NCBI GenBank assembly: GCA_000934385.1
Contig: KN880904.1
Span: 1 to 11,379 of the forward strand
Reading direction: 5' to 3'
DNA: 11,379 nt
Origin: Cylindrobasidium torrendii FP15055 ss-10
Lineage: Eukaryota; Basidiomycota; Agaricomycetes; Agaricales; Physalacriaceae
A program made the translations under genes and the position numbers. Below, piece by piece: positions 7,301 through 11,379 of the stretch. The notes beneath the pieces are model-generated. The model saw nothing but the letters and a program-made list of their open reading frames with translations. It searched no databases and was not told where the DNA came from. How positions within the stretch are numbered: position 1 is the first letter of the stretch; each line of letters opens with the position of its first letter.

Positions 7301-9653
7301 AAAGCCGGAGCAGTAGAACTGGTTTTGTCGTCGAAACCAACGGATTGGCATGAAAACTTGGCCGTCCTTAAGCATTGTGGGCTCGTGGACGTAATATTGA
7401 TGTCCTGAGTTAGGCTCAACTATCATTTGTGTGGCCAGAGAAGGGTCGAGCTCCTCGCTCCATCGACGGCCATGCCATGCTTCCGAGACAGCACCACCTA
7501 GATCCTCTGGAAAGAAATGCAAATTGCGTCGAACCCGCGGATTCGACATTTCCTGGGACGTTGTGAGCCATGAAACGGAAGAAAACATTGGCTTCCAATG
7601 AAGCACCTGTGAAATTATACCACCAAGACTGTTCATGTAGTAAACATGCCCGAGCTTCCCACGATACATTGTCGTCGAAATGCCACACACTTCTTGAAGA
7701 GCGCGGTCAATGTCATCCATTTGGCGATCCGAGGGAAGGTTCCGAATACCAAGACACTTCATTGCCCAGTGGATGGCCGAATTGGACTTACGCGAGAATG
7801 CGCATCGAGGAATATGACGGAGGATATCAAGGACACATGTCTGTCCTTTGGTGAGCACTGAGTATATACGGTAGTGGTTTCACGGACCTGCTTGTCAGGC
7901 CATGGAAACCACTCGTTCTCGGCATTGGTGGTCACAGAGCGACGGGTCCGCACATTATCAACTGAAAGTGCTTTTGTGAGCTATCAATTTCTCGCATGGC
8001 GCGTGTATATTACGTACGCACAATGGCCGCCAGGCTTTCCCGATCATTGAGAGATGCCTCGCTGGCGGATGACCGGTCACTTGCCTCGTAACCATCCTCG
8101 TCTTCGGAGGAAGGGCATATGTCCTCACACAGATAGCGCTCCAGGTCTCGTGCCAGGTTTTCCATTACCAGCGAAGGACTGTCAATATCCATGGAGTCGC
8201 TCCCGGGTGATGGACTTCGTTCATCAGACTCAGCGTGAGTAAAGAGTGGGAAGTCATCAGGGCTGAATGTGTTCATATTGGGATAAGCCATGGGTGGTTG
8301 GGGCACATGATGCGGTGAGACTGAAACCCCGGAAAGGATACGACCAAGGGCACCCCGTAACTCGATGCTGCGATGCTCGGAATTGCTTCCTCCATGAGTT
8401 GAGCTTGTACCCGAAGCAACGCGTGGCTCTTTCTCCCAAAACGAAACACGCTCTTGATGCTTCCGAGTATTCTCGTGCCGTTTTATCTTGTAAGATGAGT
8501 GTTTTTCATCGCACGGACGACATCGAAAGTATCCTGATGGGCACGGCTCCCAGACTTCGAAGAGTTGATCAATTCGGAGCCATATATTGACAGACAATGC
8601 TCTTACCATCAGGACGACTTGAAGGAAAACTACCTGATGCAGCACTGAAGCTCGAGTTGTATGCATACTCGGGACGTGGCTCTTATTTGAACTGTGTCAA
8701 ACAAAGGACATAACCAGCTGCATTTACTCACGAGATGCAGACTGGCGCTCTGGTGCTCCGCCCCGAACTCGAAGGCGGACACCAACTACACTGAGATGAC
8801 CAATACCCAGCTCATGAAGTCGTTGATGAGATGCAAGCGGAGCCAGAGTTGCCTTTGGGTAGATGTAATAATGTTCAAAACGACGAGAACGGGGTATAAG
8901 GCCACGGTGAAGGAGAATACGTTCAATGCAATCGATTGATGCGTTGTGCGGGATGTCTAAATGTAATGTTAGCTTGCATGCCTATCACATACAAGATCTC
9001 CTACGCTTGAGCATACATGTCCGGCGAGAATATGGAAGATCAATCAGAAGTGTAAGCGTGCTTTCGATAGGTGTACGGCAAGGCATCATTGTGTTTAATG
9101 TCACTTGTGTTGTGCCAAGATAAGCCGCTGGTAGATTTGAGAAGAAAATCAATGTGCAATCGATATTTACACTTACACTTGAAAATGCGATAGCATGCTA
9201 GTACAAAAACAACCAACCCTACGCTCTCGACAGCTCGGTCGAAAGCAATGGCCACAAGTGGCCCGAAGCTCCGTGACACAACAGATAGAAGATGTGCGGC
9301 AGTGGTTCGAAGGTGCAGTGTGAGTGAGAATATGGCAGAACATGTAAATCCGCGCTTGAATGAGTGCAACCAAGCCACACGTTCGGCATGTTCCAACAGC
9401 TTGACCGATTTGGCATACTTTCGAAGGCATTGATGGCGTCGAATACGGGCAATGTGCCGCTGGAATGCAGAAAGATTTGAAGCCTTCCATACTTTACGGT
9501 GCTTGAAGAAATGCACACGAGATTGCCAGATGGAAGGGCTAATGGCATGTAGAACTAGATATTATTTAATTCGCCTTAACGCTGCCGAACCACAATAGAC
9601 TTACAAATGAGGATCGGGACAGCGACAGCTAGAAAGCATAGGATAGCATCCAT
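4345..9653 (-). CDS. Gene A: large DDE-type transposase with ubiquitin-like domain and U1-type zinc finger
   Basis: Fifteen exons: 9653-9605, 9554-9177, 9127-9017, 8956-8732, 8681-8607, 8554-8018, 7961-7888, 7840-7607, 7552-7159, 7101-6810, 6762-6402, 6350-6083, 6027-5663, 5609-4776, 4725-4345. All introns are GT...AG, 47-60 bp. The total is 4,578 nt (1,525 residues), open throughout. A shorter start at 9089 gives 1,370 residues in the same frame. Domains in the long numbering: a hydrophobic N-terminus; a ubiquitin-like domain (about 164-246) ending RLRVRGG; a U1-type zinc finger C291-C294-H306-H312; an acidic Ser-rich linker (330-450); WFPWPDKQTCVLDIL (about 478-492). The core has WLYCDDTSGN (D733/D734), TGDNPMQSE (D820), TPVEILHVVLLGY, KPKFHVLLHLP and FATEGFESFN (E1170/E1173), probably the D-D-E triad. 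A Cys/His cluster (VNVQHNCFEGQC) lies near the C-terminus. It presumably cuts and joins the element ends in the nucleus. The core matches unnamed multi-exon proteins I recall from Agaricomycetes. Confidence 0.85.
8732..9089 (-). other. Ubiquitin-like domain segment of gene A (with intron 9016-8957)
   Basis: This marks the exons coding for the ubiquitin-like part. An ATG pair at 9089-9084 is followed by a hydrophobic strand (TLTLLIDL), a second strand (RRTYIP), a helix (SIDCIERILLHRGLIP), a strand with YYIYP, and a last strand leading into VRLRVRGG, followed by APERQSAS. Length, strand order and the RLRxRGG end match ubiquitin-fold domains. The intron is 60 bp with a GTATGC donor, a GCTAAC branch site and a TTTAG acceptor. 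If 9089 is the true start, this domain is the very N-terminus, as in ubiquitin-fusion precursors. Confidence 0.65.
9177..9653 (-). other. Optional 5' exons of gene A (hydrophobic N-terminal extension) or separate leader
   Basis: Two exons (9653-9605 and 9554-9177) are joined by a 50-bp intron (GTAAGT...TCTAG). A 49-bp intron (GTAAGT...CCAG, 9176-9128) then links them in frame to the ubiquitin-like segment. They encode about 142 residues: a hydrophobic start (DAILCFLAVAVPILIF), a basic middle (RHIARIRRHQCLRKYAKS) and a second hydrophobic stretch (SVGLVVFVLACYRIF). The consensus splice sites and continuous frame argue that it is translated. Against this, all three minus-strand frames are open across about 9220-9490, and membrane segments are odd in a transposase. 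It may be a transcribed leader or an independent small membrane protein. Confidence 0.4.
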
Positions 9654-9906
9654 ACTGCAAGGACGTGCGCCAAGGTAGTAGTCAAACAAGCGCCGTGTCG
9701 GTGCGCTGCGCCACTAAGTTTAACTATGACGATTTTCGAGTTCGATCTCTTTGAGATCGAACTCGAAATTCGTCATTGTCACCTGATGCCTTTCCACGTG
9801 GATCGGAAAGGTTTTCTGCGCATTTGAATAATTGTTGTCTGCTCATATCGAGCAAGAACGATTATCTTTAATAAGGTATCTAACTACAAAATATCATATC
9901 GGATCG
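9654..9906. other. Right subterminal region and likely promoter of gene A
   Basis: No gene lies between the first possible ATG of gene A and the right TIR. The region contains a strong hairpin (9726-9776), two TCATATCG copies (9843 and 9894) that mirror a motif near the left end, and no clear TATA box. It should hold the gene A promoter and the right-end transposase-binding sequence. Confidence 0.5.
9726..9776. repeat. Long perfect-class hairpin in the right subterminal region
   Basis: Two 24-bp arms (9726-9749 and 9753-9776) are reverse complements with one mismatch, separated by a TTT loop. The inner 15 bp (TTCGAGTTCGATCTC) match perfectly. It contains repeated TCGA words. It could be a cruciform, a dimeric protein-binding site or a structured RNA leader element of gene A. 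Confidence 0.88.
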
Positions 9907-9940
9907 AAACGTTTTCCTGAATTGTTCTTGTGCAGCCGTG
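9907..9940 (-). repeat. Right terminal inverted repeat of the inner element
   Basis: Read on the minus strand from 9940, it begins CACGGCTGCAC and ends AAAACGTTT. It pairs with 2017-2050 at 31 of 34 positions. Plavaka coding sequence resumes immediately outside the following TA. Confidence 0.93.
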
Positions 9941-9942
9941 TA
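9941..9942. other. Right copy of the TA target-site duplication
   Basis: TA directly follows the right TIR and matches the TA at 2015-2016. On the minus strand it completes AAG GAT TA, the end of the Plavaka 5' half, which continues as C TTC ACG at 2014. Confidence 0.85.
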
Positions 9943-11145
9943 ATCCTTGTTTGCGTGCCACAAGGCTAGGGCGTCCTCCATGTATTGTAAGGTGTCATCG
10001 TCGTGGGTCGAATACTGGGCCAGGTAGATGAAGTCGAGGACGGCTCGGCAAGCGGTCACAGCGCGGTCATCGAGGATGTCGGCAATACAGCCTAGCAAGA
10101 TCTTCCCCATGTTCTTGCGTTCTGTCCCACTGATCTGGGACAGAGCAGTGATGCCGTTCTTGAAATGTCGCAAGCCCAGCCCCGGTGGTAGGCGATGTAT
10201 GCGACGATCCAGCTCAGCCTCTGTCATGAGCTCCTGGCACCATGCGATGAGATGACGGAGGACCCCTTGATACAGCTGGTGAAGAACATCTGGTGTTGTT
10301 GAGAGATGGATGTCGGTATATGGGAGGTTCTCCCAGAAGGGTTTCGAAACGTTGCCGTTGACGTCTTTGGCTTTACAAGCTTTCGAATAAGCGGAAGTGG
10401 ATGTTGTGGTTGCACGAGCTTCGTTCATAACGGATTTGGTCCATTCTGGAGTGCGATTGGGATACAAGTCGGAATCCTGTAGGTGGTCGGGGGGGCAAGT
10501 GCATTTCGGGCAGGAGCCATACTTGCTGCAAGTGATGAGGCACTGCTCTGGGTAGTCGGCGACATAGGCCGCCAGAATGGGATGTACAACGCGAGTCTTG
10601 CCGTCGCCGCCGGTGATGGTAACACCATCCTTGCCAGCCTTGATGAGCGGCTCAACGAGAACACGCATAGCAGTGTGGAACAGACGCTGGTAGCGTGCTC
10701 CCATGGATGGTTTGGATAGGTTCCCACGAGATAACTTGTCGACGGGAAGATAGGCCAAGAGGATGCATGCCTGTTGGGAGGGCTTACGGCGGAGAGAGTT
10801 TGGTATGTTCCCAAGAGTCAGATAGACGGGATAAGCCTGCTTGCTTCCCGAAAACTGCGTGAGCTGCGTTTTGTCGGTAGCAATGATGAGGGGAGCGAGA
10901 GTGTGCCCTTTGGGGAGCATATCCTTCACGAAAGTTAGCAAAGGAATGTCACAAACAAATACCACGCACCTGAATGTACCACCACCACTTTCCTGTCCAC
11001 ATCTCATTGTAGAACCGTGCTCCCTTATCGCTCCCCTCCTCCGTAGGCTGATGGAACATCTTCTTCGGCTTGTAAACAAGATGTTCAGCAAGCTGGGGAT
11101 CGCCCAGTAGACTCTCGACTGCTTCTAAGATGTCACGATGATGCG
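9943..11145 (-). pseudogene. Plavaka transposase, 5' half (DDE core), severed by insertion
   Basis: Two exons, 11145-10970 and 10923-9943, are split by a 46-bp intron (10969-10924; GTGCGT donor, GCTAAC branch site, GAAG acceptor). The first contains RDILEAVESLLGDPQLAEHL and MWTGKWWWYIQ. The second has the Plavaka core: PLIIATDKTQLTQFSGSKQ (first catalytic Asp), YPVYLTLGNIPNSLRRKPS, AAYVADYPEQCLITC followed by a Cys cluster (second Asp region), TPDVLHQLYQGVLRHLIAW, and the RRLPPG...FKNGI...SGTERKNM block. It breaks off after ALALWHANKD, where the inner element begins. The few extra codons before the next stop (about 9880) come from the TIR and are not part of the family. This part has no frameshift or stop. 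The 5' end beyond 11145 is not recognisable. Confidence 0.92.
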
Positions 11146-11379
11146 CTGATATATGGGGCGAAGGCAAATGGTCTACCAACACACACACACACACCAAACA
11201 CTAAGTTCGTGGGGTATTTAAGGCTTTTTGGATTGTTTCAATAGAATTTCTTCTAAGGTCGTTCGAACTGGTGCGGAGCCCTCTTTCGAGTACGCTCAAC
11301 GCGAAGACAAATCGCCAAAGGGGTCGACTGTCTGAGTGGCTAAATCACTAGGTGACCGCCGACGTCCAATTTTAAGTAC
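11146..11379. other. Region upstream of the recognised Plavaka exon
   Basis: No confident gene is seen. The minus-strand sequence just upstream of 11145 ends ATATATCAG, a plausible splice acceptor, so the AC-rich stretch is probably intronic. Further out (about 11215-11379) a frame reads V-D-P-F-G-D-L-S-S-R, then a TGA, then A-Y-S-K-E-G-S-A-P-V-R. It might be a decayed or spliced N-terminal Plavaka exon, but no family signature is present. Confidence 0.35.
11179..11194. repeat. (AC)8 microsatellite
   Basis: Eight uninterrupted AC dinucleotides lie just upstream of the probable acceptor of the first visible Plavaka exon. On the coding strand this is a (GT)n tract, most likely intronic. Confidence 0.9.

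Larger units (their letters stand above)
2017..9940. mobile_element. Complete inner DNA transposon (7,924 bp) with 34-bp TIRs and TA duplication
   Basis: The limits are set by matching inverted repeats (2017-2050 and 9907-9940) flanked by TA on both sides. The outside sequence on each side belongs to one Plavaka gene whose frame is restored on excision. It carries two tandem minus-strand genes: a large DDE-type transposase-like protein with a ubiquitin-like domain (gene A), and a 427-residue protein of unknown function (gene B). About 265 bp of non-coding DNA follows the left TIR up to gene B's stop, and about 250 bp lies between gene A and the right TIR. Both genes look open and spliceable and the ends are intact, so it may be autonomous. 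The family appears widespread in basidiomycetes as unnamed multi-exon proteins. The TA duplication and CAC ends differ from the 8-bp duplications described for Zisupton, so I give it no established family name. Confidence 0.9.
314..11379 (-). mobile_element. Outer Plavaka-type (CACTA-like) DNA transposon, interrupted and partly outside the window
   Basis: The two halves of one Plavaka-family transposase lie on the same strand at the two sides of the window, in the order expected for a single gene. They are separated only by the inner element at 2017-9940. The 3' half is followed by a repeat-rich non-coding tract down to about 314. The left boundary at 314 is a guess based on CACTG. The right boundary is not seen and probably lies beyond 11379. 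Without the inner insertion the visible part would be about 3.1 kb. The element cannot make a normal transposase unless the inner element excises precisely or a second copy supplies it in trans. Confidence 0.7.

Noticed and set aside
4345..9653. A KDZ element carrying a TET/JBP dioxygenase, as described for some basidiomycete transposons
   Set aside because: No dioxygenase motifs are seen in any frame. Only the transposase-like gene and gene B are present.
9880..9942. C-terminal codons of the Plavaka 5' half after HANKD
   Set aside because: These codons are TIR and subterminal sequence of the inner element read in frame by chance. The true continuation is at 2014.
1..11379. CRISPR arrays, tRNA or rRNA genes, bacterial-type operons
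   Set aside because: No regularly spaced repeats, cloverleaf or rRNA-like sequence was seen, and the gene structure is eukaryotic.

Overview
The window reads as a filamentous fungal genome, most likely a mushroom-forming basidiomycete (Agaricomycetes). Genes are split by many 46-65 bp introns with GT...AG ends, and the recognisable proteins belong to transposase families I know from that group. Every gene lies on the minus strand, so transcription runs from high to low coordinates. No tRNA, rRNA, CRISPR array or bacterial-type operon was seen.

The layout is one transposon inside another. The outer element is a Plavaka-type (CACTA-like) DNA transposon. Its transposase gene is cut into a 5' part (about 11145 down to 9943) and a 3' part (2014 down to 748). 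Between them lies a 7,924-bp element, 2017-9940. It has 34-bp terminal inverted repeats (TIRs; 31 of 34 match) beginning CACGGCTGCAC and is flanked on both sides by the dinucleotide TA. Removing the element plus one TA puts the two Plavaka halves back in one reading frame (lysine-aspartate-tyrosine-phenylalanine across the junction), which fixes the insertion point and the 2-bp duplication.

The inner element appears intact and carries two multi-exon genes in tandem. Gene A (9653 or 9089 down to 4345, 15 exons in the long model) encodes a very large transposase-like protein of 1,525 or 1,370 residues. From the N-terminus it has an optional hydrophobic leader region, a ubiquitin-like beta-grasp domain ending R-L-R-V-R-G-G, a U1-type C2H2 zinc finger, an acidic linker, and a DDE-type core whose blocks match those of Plavaka in order. 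It ends in a Cys/His-rich C-terminal region. Gene B (3911 down to 2316, 7 exons) encodes a 427-residue protein of unknown function with a basic GRPPAKRAR stretch, and has its own TATA box. All predicted splice junctions of both genes close in frame with no internal stop, suggesting a recent insertion.

Other structure: a near-perfect 24-bp-arm hairpin lies between gene A and the right TIR (9726-9776). An imperfect 30-bp palindrome abuts the insertion site (1984-2013). A non-coding tract with repeated GTCACT/AGGT motifs (about 310-747) probably represents the 3' subterminal region of the outer Plavaka element. The first 310 bases may hold the end of an unrelated flanking gene.

All gene models come from reading splice sites by eye. 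Family assignments rest on recalled sequence signatures, not on a search.
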